Origin: Klebsiella oxytoca NBRC 105695
GTDB taxonomy: Bacteria; Pseudomonadota; Gammaproteobacteria; Enterobacterales; Enterobacteriaceae
NCBI RefSeq assembly: GCF_001598695.1
Contig: NZ_BCZK01000002.1
Location: forward strand, 434,001-498,000
Reading direction: 5' to 3'
Length of the DNA: 64,000 nucleotides
A program made the position numbers and the translations under genes. The notes below the pieces were generated by a model. That model did no database searches, was not told the origin of the DNA, and saw only the letters and a list, made by a program, of their open reading frames with translations. Within the stretch, counting starts at the first letter, position 1. Every line of letters starts with the position of its first letter. Shown in pieces: positions 45,480 to 52,742 of this stretch.

Positions 45480-46541
45480 TTAATTAAGTTTTTTACTTTT
45501 CATTTTCTGGTGGAACTGCGGATCCTTAGGTATTGCGGGATCGACACCCTTCACTGGCGGTAGTCTGGCGCAAACCATTTGCAATGGAATAATATATTCA
45601 AAGATTGCAAAGTCTGGATCGTTAATAAACGTAAAGGGCATGTTCTTACCGTTATTGTCAACATGCGGGCCAATGCGATAAATATGCGGCGTCCAACCAG
45701 ACAGTATTTCCGCCAGACGATCCTGGCGCTCATCGGGATGCGGATCGAGCATAATCAGGGTTGAACGCTCATCGAAGGCGTTATAGATCCCGTGGATGAA
45801 TTCCTCAAATTCATAGCCGGCCACCGGGCAGCGCAGCGTTTCAAGCATCTTTAGCGCGCCTTCCTGAACGGTGCCAAACAGCCCTGCCGGGCCGGTCAGG
45901 CGAATATCTGCGCTGTCGATAAGCGGCCGGGCGTGATTGAGAACCCACGCCTGCGAGGCCTCAATGAGCGTCGGCAAATGATTGAACGTCCTCTCCATGC
46001 GGACGAGTAGCGCTTTGCGCTCCTCATCGCTCAGGCGCTGCTGGCGGCTGGCGACGGCAAGCGCAAGCAGTATCAGGTTGAGTATGGTGCAGTGATAACC
46101 TTTGGTTTTGGCGCCGGCGCGCTCTTCTCCACAGGGGACCGTCAGGATCAAATCTGCCGCCTGGTCGATGGCAGCTGGCGCTTCCCCGGCCATGGAAGCG
46201 GTAAGGTGCCCGGCTGCCCGGGCGCGCTCCATTGCGGCGAGAGTGGAGAGGCTGCCGCCTCCCTGAGAAATTCCGATGACCAGCGCTTTGCCGCTGAGGG
46301 AAAGTGCCATCTCGTCCAGCAGGAAGGGCCAGTATACATCGACCGGGATGCCGCACCACTGCTGCATAAACGACCGCGCGGTCAGCGCGCCGTGGTAAGA
46401 CGTACCGGAACCGGTCAGGATGATTCGAGAGATCCCGCGATCCGCCAGCGCTTTCGCCGCTTGCCAGAGATCTTCCCGCGTCTGCGTTAGCATAGCGAGC
46501 AGGCGAGCGGGGGTTTCATTCATATAGTCTTCTACGTGCAT
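45480..46541 (-). CDS. gfrE: Glucoselysine-6-phosphate deglycase-like SIS protein
   Basis: A 353-residue protein with two SIS domains of the GlmS-isomerase/GfrE type: RIILTGSGTSYHGALTARSFMQQWCGIPVDVYWPFLL, LVIGISQGGGSLSTLAAMERARAAGHLTASMAG and GPAGLFGTVQEGALKMLETLRCPVAGYEFEEFIHGIYNAF. In Salmonella the gfr operon carries two deglycases, GfrE for glucoselysine-6-phosphate and GfrF for fructoselysine-6-phosphate; gene order and sizes fit. It follows the EIID gene by 17 bp. Confidence 0.82.
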   Translation of the reverse strand: MHVEDYMNETPARLLAMLTQTREDLWQAAKALADRGISRIILTGSGTSYHGALTARSFMQQWCGIPVDVYWPFLLDEMALSLSGKALVIGISQGGGSLSTLAAMERARAAGHLTASMAGEAPAAIDQAADLILTVPCGEERAGAKTKGYHCTILNLILLALAVASRQQRLSDEERKALLVRMERTFNHLPTLIEASQAWVLNHARPLIDSADIRLTGPAGLFGTVQEGALKMLETLRCPVAGYEFEEFIHGIYNAFDERSTLIMLDPHPDERQDRLAEILSGWTPHIYRIGPHVDNNGKNMPFTFINDPDFAIFEYIIPLQMVCARLPPVKGVDPAIPKDPQFHQKMKSKKLN

Positions 46542-46558
46542 GGGTAATATTCCTCTTC

Positions 46559-47413
46559 TTAAAGCAGGCCTAACGCGCTGGCCGCCATGCCAAACGCGAT
46601 GGTGCCTAACAGGATCCAGTTGATGTTGACTCCCTTACGGATCAGCTTGTACATCCCAAGGGTGAAAAGCAGAGGCAGCAGCGAAGGAAGTATTTTGTCG
46701 ATAAACTCCTGTGCCTTCATGGTCGTCTGCCCGGCAGTGAAGCTGAGCGGGGTGGTGATATCTATCATACTGGCGGTCATCGCGCCGACGACCATCAGGC
46801 CAACGATTGACGCGATATAGGTGACCCGATCCATGAGTCCGCTTTGGTAAATCCGCATCAGCCAGGTGGTGCCAGCCCGATAGCCGAGCTTCAGCCCATA
46901 CCAGCGGCACAACAGATGCGGTAGGTTATAAACTAACAACGCCATTATCGGTCCCAGGAGGCTGCCCTGCTGGGCGAAATAAATCCCCATCCCGGCGGCA
47001 ATCACCTTCAATGACCCCCAGAATATGGAGTCACCGATACCCGCCAGCGGCCCCATCAGGCTGGTTTTAATCGCGTTTATCGATTCTTCATTAAATTCGG
47101 GATTGCGCTGATTCTCCTCTTCCATAGCGATCGACAAGCCGAAGATAAAGGTGGAGAGGTGCGGCGTGGTGTTAAACAGCACCAGATGGCGCTGCAGGGC
47201 GCGCCCCAGTTCCGTCGGGTCCTGATAGATACGCTTCAGGGCCGGCGACATTGCGAAGGCGTAGCCCATATGCTGCTGGCGCTCGTAGTTCCACGAGCCC
47301 TGCAGCGTAAAGGAGCGCCAGAACACGCTGCGTAAATCCCGAGCGGTGACCCGGCTTGCGTCATCGCTTTGCGGCTGGGCGGCGCCTGACAGGGTCTGCG
47401 TCATTTCACTCAT
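46559..47413 (-). CDS. gfrD: PTS mannose-family EIID component
   Basis: A 284-residue inner-membrane subunit of a mannose-family permease. Family segments are LRSVFWRSFTLQGSWNYERQQHMGYAFAMSPALKRIY, FNEESINAIKTSLMGPLAGIGDSIFWGS and the C-terminal hydrophobic end. It pairs with the EIIC protein encoded just upstream, the ATG lying three bases after the EIIC stop with a CAGGAG site. Together they carry the glycated lysine across the membrane. Confidence 0.9.
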   Translation of the reverse strand: MSEMTQTLSGAAQPQSDDASRVTARDLRSVFWRSFTLQGSWNYERQQHMGYAFAMSPALKRIYQDPTELGRALQRHLVLFNTTPHLSTFIFGLSIAMEEENQRNPEFNEESINAIKTSLMGPLAGIGDSIFWGSLKVIAAGMGIYFAQQGSLLGPIMALLVYNLPHLLCRWYGLKLGYRAGTTWLMRIYQSGLMDRVTYIASIVGLMVVGAMTASMIDITTPLSFTAGQTTMKAQEFIDKILPSLLPLLFTLGMYKLIRKGVNINWILLGTIAFGMAASALGLL

Positions 47414-47415
47414 GA

Positions 47416-48159
47416 TTAGCTCTCCTGCTGCTTAAGATTAAGAAACTGGCTGATGATAAAAGCCAACACCACGGCGAATAGCGCGATGGCGATGATATCC
47501 AGTTTGGTATATGCCGCTATCAGAAAGCCCAGACCGAGGTACGGCATAAGTTTGCTGCTGAGCATCATGCTGATCAGCAGGGCGAAGCCGAGCGCCGGCA
47601 GGATCTTACTGGCGACGATCAATCCGTTGGTGATCACCGGCGGAATCGCCTCAAGGAACCAGCTAACCGCCGAAGAGCCGAGCAGGATGGCGAAAAAAAC
47701 CGGCAGAAATCCGTTTAAAAAATAGAGCAGCGTCGGACCGCCGAGGTGCATCAGGCCGACCATCCGGGTATTACCTTGCGCCGCATAGCGGTCCGCCAGA
47801 TGACCGAAGCGGGCGTTCACCACGCGTACCAGAATGCCCAGCGTTTGCGCCAGCATTGAGACGGGGATGGCGATGGTGAGCGCAGCCTCCGGACCGCGGC
47901 CGGACATGATCGAAAACGCGGTCGCCAGTACGGAGCCGGTCACGATATCGGGTGGGTGCGCGGCGCCGATGGCGACGTTGCCGAGAAAAATAAGCTCCAG
48001 CGTAGCGCCAATCAGAATCCCCTCATGCAGATTGCCGCAGACCAGACCGGTGAGGGCGCACATCACCAGCGGCCGGTCGATCATCGATACCCCAAGCAGG
48101 CGGCCATCGAGGATCCCCAGGGCGGCAATCAGTCCGAGTAACGTTGCGGTGAGCAACAT
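47416..48159 (-). CDS. gfrC: PTS mannose/sorbose-family EIIC component
   Basis: A 247-residue inner-membrane EIIC of the mannose/sorbose family, with GILDGRLLGVSMIDRPLVMCALTGLVCGNLHEGILIGATLELIFLGNVAIGAAHPPDIVTGSVLATAF as the signature segment. It lies between the EIIB and EIID genes with a CGGAGG site. Substrate assignment to glucoselysine/fructoselysine depends on the two deglycases downstream. Confidence 0.9.
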   Translation of the reverse strand: MLLTATLLGLIAALGILDGRLLGVSMIDRPLVMCALTGLVCGNLHEGILIGATLELIFLGNVAIGAAHPPDIVTGSVLATAFSIMSGRGPEAALTIAIPVSMLAQTLGILVRVVNARFGHLADRYAAQGNTRMVGLMHLGGPTLLYFLNGFLPVFFAILLGSSAVSWFLEAIPPVITNGLIVASKILPALGFALLISMMLSSKLMPYLGLGFLIAAYTKLDIIAIALFAVVLAFIISQFLNLKQQES

Positions 48160-48173
48160 AGTGACCTCCGAAG

Positions 48174-48644
48174 TTAAAGTTGTTCGTTGAGGAGCTCGGC
48201 CGAGTGGGCGGGTACCTGACGCATCTCCAGCCGAATGCCTTTCTCTTTCAGCGCTCTGCTATCGGCGATTTCCTCTTCGGTCAGATAGATGGCCTTGCCG
48301 AATTGTCTTGCGCCCTCCTTCTGCGGCAGACCGCCGTAGTTAATGGCGTTAATTCCCGGGACTTTTTCTACCAGCGCGAGGGTTTCAGCAGTATTGCCAA
48401 GGACCACCATGACTTTTTTATGATCCAACTTGCCGCCGTTAAGCTTTTCCGCCGCCTGTTCAACGGTGGCGATGTCCAGCGTGACGCCCGCCGGCTTGGC
48501 CAGGTTAAGCGACATCGTAATGAAGGCATCCGCCGCGGCTTTGGCGTTAGCGACGATGATATGGTCGATATCCAGCGCTCGGGTCCAGGCAAAAACCACC
48601 TGGCCGTGCAGCAGCCGATAATCAATGCGCACGAGTTTAATCAT
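48174..48644 (-). CDS. gfrB: PTS mannose-family EIIB component
   Basis: A 156-residue cytoplasmic phosphotransferase. The phospho-accepting histidine is in RIDYRLLHGQVVFAW (residue about 14). It receives phosphate from the EIIA protein and transfers it to the incoming sugar. Its ATG overlaps the end of the EIIA gene by eight bases, indicating coupled translation. Confidence 0.92.
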   Translation of the reverse strand: MIKLVRIDYRLLHGQVVFAWTRALDIDHIIVANAKAAADAFITMSLNLAKPAGVTLDIATVEQAAEKLNGGKLDHKKVMVVLGNTAETLALVEKVPGINAINYGGLPQKEGARQFGKAIYLTEEEIADSRALKEKGIRLEMRQVPAHSAELLNEQL

Positions 48645-49071
48645 GAGATTCTCCCTGTGGGTCAGAGGATGGTTGTGTTAGTAGAGGGTTGATGAAAACA
48701 ATGGATTCACGCGCCGCGCCGGTGGCGTAGACAATCGCGGCCTCGGTAGTGGCTTCTTCGCACAGCAGAAACTCCAGCAGCAGAGTCAGATTGATGCCGG
48801 CGACCACGAAAACGTTACGATGGCGCATCAAGACGCTCACGGCGCTATTGTTGATACTGCCGCCAAGCAGGTCGGTAAAGATCACCACTTCATCACCATT
48901 CGCCTGGACGATGAGATGCTCCAGGGTTTGCTCCAGCTGTTCGGTGGTCACGATATCTTCGTCATAGGCGCAGACCGGGATAACGCCGTGTTCGTCGCCA
49001 ATCAGCAGCGATAAACTGTTCACCAGTCCGCGAGCAAAATGGCCGTGGCTGGCCACATAGATATGTTTCAC
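48637..49071 (-). CDS. gfrA: PTS mannose-family EIIA component
   Basis: A 144-residue cytoplasmic EIIA-mannose-fold protein. The phospho-accepting histidine is in VASHGHFARGLVNSL near the N-terminus (residue 9), and DLLGGSINNSAVSVLMRHRNVFVVAGINLTLLLEFL is the core typical of the family. The start is GTG at 49071 with GGAGAAACC upstream. It is the first gene of the operon, about 30 bp behind the predicted sigma-54 transcription start. Confidence 0.9.
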   Translation of the reverse strand: MKHIYVASHGHFARGLVNSLSLLIGDEHGVIPVCAYDEDIVTTEQLEQTLEHLIVQANGDEVVIFTDLLGGSINNSAVSVLMRHRNVFVVAGINLTLLLEFLLCEEATTEAAIVYATGAARESIVFINPLLTQPSSDPQGESHD

Positions 49072-49109
49072 CCGGTTTCTCCTTCATCCAGATAGTGGTA
49101 TCTGTTAAG

Positions 49110-49126
49110 AGCAAAGGGCGTGCCAG
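49110..49126 (-). promoter_or_regulatory. Sigma-54 (-24/-12) promoter of the gfr operon
   Basis: On the minus strand CTGGCACGCCCTTTGCT matches the sigma-54 consensus YTGGCACGNNNNTTGCW at every defined position, with the GG and GC elements 12 bp apart. The expected transcription start is about 49100, 30 bp before the EIIA gene. Together with a GAFTGA-containing activator gene nearby the assignment is strong. Confidence 0.93.
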
Positions 49127-49186
49127 AAATAAAAAATATTATTTATCAATTAATTAAAGCGGCTGGTTCACACTAAAGGCGTTATT

Positions 49187-49228
49187 CCTGGCACAAGCGG
49201 GCTTATTAACGCCGGAAACCTGGCACAA
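49187..49228. promoter_or_regulatory. Duplicated upstream activating sites for the sigma-54 activator
   Basis: CCTGGCACAA occurs exactly twice, at 49187-49196 and 49219-49228, 32 bp apart (three turns), about 90-130 bp upstream of the predicted start. That is the usual place for enhancer sites of a bacterial enhancer-binding protein, so they are the likely GfrR-like sites. The 49127-49319 gap has no gene. Confidence 0.65.
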
Positions 49229-49319
49229 AAGGCAGAAAAAGAGGGGGAAAGAGTGGGGGGAGAAAGTCCCGGGCGAGACGCTGCTGCGCCATGGCCCGGG
49301 CATTCCCGGCAGAAGGGAA

Positions 49320-49973
49320 TTAAATCTCGGTAATCGTCGTCGCCTGCGGCAGGCGTGATTTCGGCAGGGAGGCGTTAAAATCTTCAACGCTATGATGGCC
49401 GACCGGCACCACGACCAGGCTGGTGTAGCCCTTGGCCTTCAGGTCAAATTCGGCATCGAGAATTGCGAAATCGACGCCTTCAATCGGTACGGCGTCCAGG
49501 CCCATTGCCGCCACGCCCAGCAGGAAGTTGCCGACGTTCAGATACACCTGCTTCGCCATCCACTGGTCGTCGTCATGCAAATCTTTGCGGTGCATATCGG
49601 CGAAGAAGGTGCGGCCTTTATGGTTTGCCGCTTTGGCTTCGGCGTTGGCGAAGCGGCCATCGGCCTCTTCCTGATCGACCACGCGCTCAAGCCAGGCGTC
49701 GTCCATTGCGGTTTTGGCGCAGAACACCACCACGTGCGATGCGTCGAGAATTTTACGTTCGTTAAACACGTAGGTGCCGCTCGCCGCTTTGGCGACGCGC
49801 GCTTTGCCTTCATCGCTGCTGGCAACGATAAAATGCCACGGCTGGGAGTTGGTGCTTGACGGGCTGTACTGCAGCAGCGTTTTCAGGTTTTCCGCCTGCT
49901 CGGCAGTTAGCTTTTTGGTGGCGTCAAATGCCTTGGTGGAGTAGCGCTTTAAGGCAACCGATACGATATCCAT
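49320..49973 (-). CDS. nfsB: Oxygen-insensitive NAD(P)H nitroreductase / dihydropteridine reductase
   Basis: FMN-dependent nitroreductase, 217 residues from the ATG at 49973, the same as E. coli NfsB. It matches throughout: [96 protein letters not shown] and [24 protein letters not shown]. It reduces nitroaromatics and quinones in the cytoplasm. A GTG at 49985 is also in frame, but the GAGGA site favours the ATG. In E. coli nfsB is in the MarA/SoxS regulon, which fits its place near ramA. Confidence 0.96.
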   Translation of the reverse strand: MDIVSVALKRYSTKAFDATKKLTAEQAENLKTLLQYSPSSTNSQPWHFIVASSDEGKARVAKAASGTYVFNERKILDASHVVVFCAKTAMDDAWLERVVDQEEADGRFANAEAKAANHKGRTFFADMHRKDLHDDDQWMAKQVYLNVGNFLLGVAAMGLDAVPIEGVDFAILDAEFDLKAKGYTSLVVVPVGHHSVEDFNASLPKSRLPQATTITEI

Positions 49974-50061
49974 ACTCTTCCTCACTGTTTACAACCCCTT
50001 GCGGGTGCGTTTCGTGAAGGAAGAGTACAGCGATGGCGGGCAAATGATAAGGGGCAAAAAT

Positions 50062-50085
50062 GCGATAACACTTATCGCGCAGCGC
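50062..50085 (-). terminator. Hairpin between ybdF and nfsB
   Basis: GCGATAA-N3-TTATCGC dyad (50062-50078). On the minus strand the stem is followed by ATTTTTG, giving a plausible rho-independent terminator for the ramR-ybdF transcript before nfsB. Confidence 0.6.
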
Positions 50086-50091
50086 TGAAAA

Positions 50092-50460
50092 TCACCCCGG
50101 GCGCAGCCGCTGCTGCTCTTTTTTGCTCAGTTTATCGACGATCAGATTCCACGAATCATCAATCAGCTCCGCCAGCAGGTCCACGCTGATATCCTCGCCG
50201 GGAACCACGGTGATCCAGTGCTTTTTGTTCATGTGATAGCCGGGCTCGATGCTGCGGTAAATGGCCTGATGAAGCAGCGATTTTTGCGGATCGCACTTCA
50301 GGTTGACCAGCGCGCGGCCGCGTACCGTTGCGGTGAGCATAAAAATCCGCCCGCCGACTTTAAACACATCGTACTCCGGGCCGAACGGCCAGCAGTGCTC
50401 GGTAAAGGGAAGCTCCAGCGCAATACGGTGCGCGTGGTCATGCAGCGAGCGGTGGTCCAT
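50092..50460 (-). CDS. ybdF: YbdF, MmcQ/YjbR-family protein
   Basis: A 122-residue cytoplasmic protein of the MmcQ/YjbR (CyaY-like fold) family, the same length as E. coli YbdF, with [67 protein letters not shown] and [14 protein letters not shown]. Its function is unknown; the family has DNA-binding-like folds. The ATG shares one base with the ramR stop (TGATG), so it is probably co-translated from the ramR message. Confidence 0.93.
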   Translation of the reverse strand: MDHRSLHDHAHRIALELPFTEHCWPFGPEYDVFKVGGRIFMLTATVRGRALVNLKCDPQKSLLHQAIYRSIEPGYHMNKKHWITVVPGEDISVDLLAELIDDSWNLIVDKLSKKEQQRLRPG

Positions 50461-51041
50461 CAGTGCGTATCCTCATGTAACGCCTGCCACATTGCCTCAA
50501 AGCCTAGCGCAATGAGCTCCGGGGCACGCTGCGGATCGTTGCTGGCGTACTCAATCGTGGTTTCCGCCAGCGACAGAAACAGCGCATCGCCAAAGGTGCG
50601 ATAGGCATCGCTAAGAAAAATTGGCTTAACCGAAAGCTGGCATATCTCGTTGAGCTCGGGAAACATCTCTTTAACCCGGGTACGCGTTTCATCGGTAATC
50701 CGTTCGCTCAGGGACATGCGGCGTATGGCTTTATGCTCCATCGGTTTGCGCATACCCCAGTCGATATAGCTGTTCCAGATATTGCGGGCATTCTCTTTCG
50801 GACGGGATTCGTTCGGTTTAAGACTGGCCACCATGACCTGTACTAACCCCGATTTGATAGAGAGATAAAGCTCGTTAAGCAGATCGTCCTTGGTGGCAAA
50901 GTAGCGAAACAGCGTCCCCTCGGCTACCCCGGCGCTGCGGGCGATAGCGGAGGTTGAGGCGGCGATTCCCGACTGGGCAAAGGCGGCGGTTGCGGCCTCC
51001 AGTAACGCTTGCTTTTTATCTTCACTCTTAGGACGAGCCAC
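50460..51041 (-). CDS. ramR: TetR-family repressor RamR
   Basis: Repressor of ramA, 193 residues, the same as Salmonella RamR. The N-terminal helix-turn-helix [60 protein letters not shown] is nearly that of RamR, and the C-terminal ligand domain ends [25 protein letters not shown]. It is divergent from romA-ramA, with its perfect operator between. Loss of RamR raises RamA and efflux in clinical strains (established). The coding sequence here looks intact. Confidence 0.94.
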   Translation of the reverse strand: MARPKSEDKKQALLEAATAAFAQSGIAASTSAIARSAGVAEGTLFRYFATKDDLLNELYLSIKSGLVQVMVASLKPNESRPKENARNIWNSYIDWGMRKPMEHKAIRRMSLSERITDETRTRVKEMFPELNEICQLSVKPIFLSDAYRTFGDALFLSLAETTIEYASNDPQRAPELIALGFEAMWQALHEDTH

Positions 51042-51130
51042 TACACTTTACCTCACAGGTTATAAAACCACGATCTAAGCATGCCCGGTACGGGCACTGC
51101 AACGTTGTCTGTCAAAATTTGAAAATCGTC

Positions 51131-51177
51131 TTGACGACTTTCAGCTTCTTCCTAATAATGAGTGCTTACTCACTCAT
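51131..51177 (+). promoter_or_regulatory. romA-ramA promoter with RamR operator
   Basis: A -35 TTGACG (51131-51136), a 16-bp spacer and a -10-like TAATAA (51153-51158), followed by the perfect dyad ATGAGTG-N6-CACTCAT (51158-51177), the RamR binding palindrome. It overlaps the -10/+1 region about 55 bp before romA, so bound RamR would block transcription. The site appears intact. Confidence 0.9.
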
Positions 51178-51231
51178 AATCAACCCTTATAACAAAAACC
51201 TCCAGGAAGGAGGATTTCGCCAGGTCAGGAT

Positions 51232-52332
51232 ATGAACCGTGTCATTTTCAGCGTGGTCGCCATCATGTTATTAGCGTCAGCAACAACTTTGCCGTTTGTG
51301 TTAAATGCCGGATTTGGCCAGGCGCCGCAGGGCGCGCAGCTCAGCCTGGTGGAACAGTCGCCGCACTATCATGACGGCCAGTTTCACAATCAGCTCCCGA
51401 CGCCGGGTTTTACCGGGCAAAAAAATATGCTGGCCGCGTGGTGGGAGTTTCTCGTCGCCAGGCGCGAGAACGCCAGACCGGCCCAGCCGCTGCCGTTGGT
51501 GAACACCGATCTGGCGGGCCTGCCGTCAGGGCAGGACGCGATGGTCTGGCTCGGTCACTCCTCCTGGTATCTGCAGCTGGCGGGCAAACGCATCCTGATT
51601 GATCCCGTATTTAGCAACTATGCCGCACCCTTCTCTTTTATTAATAAGGCCTTTACCGGGGATTACCCATGGCACGCTGAGGGAATGCCGGAGATCGACC
51701 TGCTGATCATCTCGCACGATCACTATGATCATCTCGATTACGCCACCATCAAAGCCCTGATGCCGAAGGTCAAGCGCGTGATAACGCCGCTGGGCGTGGG
51801 GTCGCACCTGCGCTACTGGGGAATGGAGAGCGCGATAATCAGCGAGGCGGACTGGAATCAGGCGCTGCAGGTGAGCGATGAGCTGACGGTACACGTCCTG
51901 CCCGCGCGCCACTTTTCCGGCCGCGGCCTCAAGCGCAACCAGACCCTATGGGCCAGCTTTATGTTCGTTACCCCGCAGCAGAAAATTTACTACAGCGGCG
52001 ACAGCGGCTACGGCCCGCACTTTAAAGCCATTGGCGAACAGTTTGGCGAAGTGGATTTAGCGATCATGGAAAACGGTCAGTATGACCAGGACTGGAAGTA
52101 CATCCACATGATGCCGGAAGAGACGGCGCAGGCCGCTGACGATATTCATGCACGCGCGGTGCTGCCGGGCCATGCCGGGCGCTTCGTGCTGGCAAAACAC
52201 ACGTGGGACGATCCGTATAAACGACTGGCGGAGGCCAGCACAGGGCGACCGTGGCGACTGCTGACGCCTATGCTGGGTGAGCCGGTTTGGGTCGCTGATA
52301 AAACGCAATCATTTAACGCCTGGTGGCGCTAA
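51232..52332 (+). CDS. romA: RomA, metallo-beta-lactamase-fold hydrolase
   Basis: A 366-residue metallo-beta-lactamase-fold protein of the UlaG/NAPE-PLD-like branch, with an N-terminal hydrophobic segment (about 1-22). It shows WLGHSSWYLQLAGKRILIDPVF, the metal motif SHDHYDHLD, GDSGYGPHFKAIGE and VLPGHAGRF. It is the first gene of romA-ramA in Klebsiella, divergent from ramR. Its activity is not established; overexpression of the locus reduces outer-membrane proteins. Confidence 0.93.
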   Translation: MNRVIFSVVAIMLLASATTLPFVLNAGFGQAPQGAQLSLVEQSPHYHDGQFHNQLPTPGFTGQKNMLAAWWEFLVARRENARPAQPLPLVNTDLAGLPSGQDAMVWLGHSSWYLQLAGKRILIDPVFSNYAAPFSFINKAFTGDYPWHAEGMPEIDLLIISHDHYDHLDYATIKALMPKVKRVITPLGVGSHLRYWGMESAIISEADWNQALQVSDELTVHVLPARHFSGRGLKRNQTLWASFMFVTPQQKIYYSGDSGYGPHFKAIGEQFGEVDLAIMENGQYDQDWKYIHMMPEETAQAADDIHARAVLPGHAGRFVLAKHTWDDPYKRLAEASTGRPWRLLTPMLGEPVWVADKTQSFNAWWR

Positions 52333-52364
52333 CGATGAGAGTGGTTCAGGAGGAGAGAGGACAT

Positions 52365-52706
52365 ATGACTATTTCCGCTCAGGTCATTGATACTATCGTC
52401 GAGTGGATTGATGAAAATTTGCATCAACCGCTACGTATTGACGATATTGCGCGCCATGCCGGTTATTCGAAGTGGCATTTACAACGACTGTTTTTACAGT
52501 ACAAAGGGGAGAGTCTGGGGCGCTATATCCGCGAGCGTAAGCTGCTGCTGGCGGCGCGCGATCTGCGCGATACCGATCAGCGGGTTTACGATATTTGCCT
52601 GAAATACGGCTTTGACTCGCAGCAAACTTTTACCCGCATCTTCACCCGTACGTTTAACCAGCCGCCGGGTGCCTACCGTAAAGAAAATCACAGCCGCGCG
52701 CACTGA
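52365..52706 (+). CDS. ramA: AraC-family multidrug-resistance activator RamA
   Basis: A 113-residue single-domain AraC/XylS activator, the standard RamA length. Two helix-turn-helix motifs: PLRIDDIARHAGYSKWHLQRLFLQYKGESLGRYIRERKL and DQRVYDICLKYGFDSQQTFTRIFTRTFNQPPGAYRKE. It activates acrAB-tolC, micF and related genes through marbox sites. A GAGAGAGGA site precedes the ATG; an upstream in-frame ATG-containing extension from 52323 lacks support. It lies 32 bp after romA and ends in a strong hairpin. Confidence 0.95.
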   Translation: MTISAQVIDTIVEWIDENLHQPLRIDDIARHAGYSKWHLQRLFLQYKGESLGRYIRERKLLLAARDLRDTDQRVYDICLKYGFDSQQTFTRIFTRTFNQPPGAYRKENHSRAH

Positions 52707-52714
52707 AAAAGCGT

Positions 52715-52735
52715 CCGCCGGGGAAACCGGCGGAG
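52715..52735. terminator. Shared terminator between ramA and the FoxA-like gene
   Basis: Perfect TCCGCCGG-GGAAA-CCGGCGGA hairpin between convergent stops at 52706 and 52743, likely bidirectional. Confidence 0.7.
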
Positions 52736-52742
52736 GCTGTTC

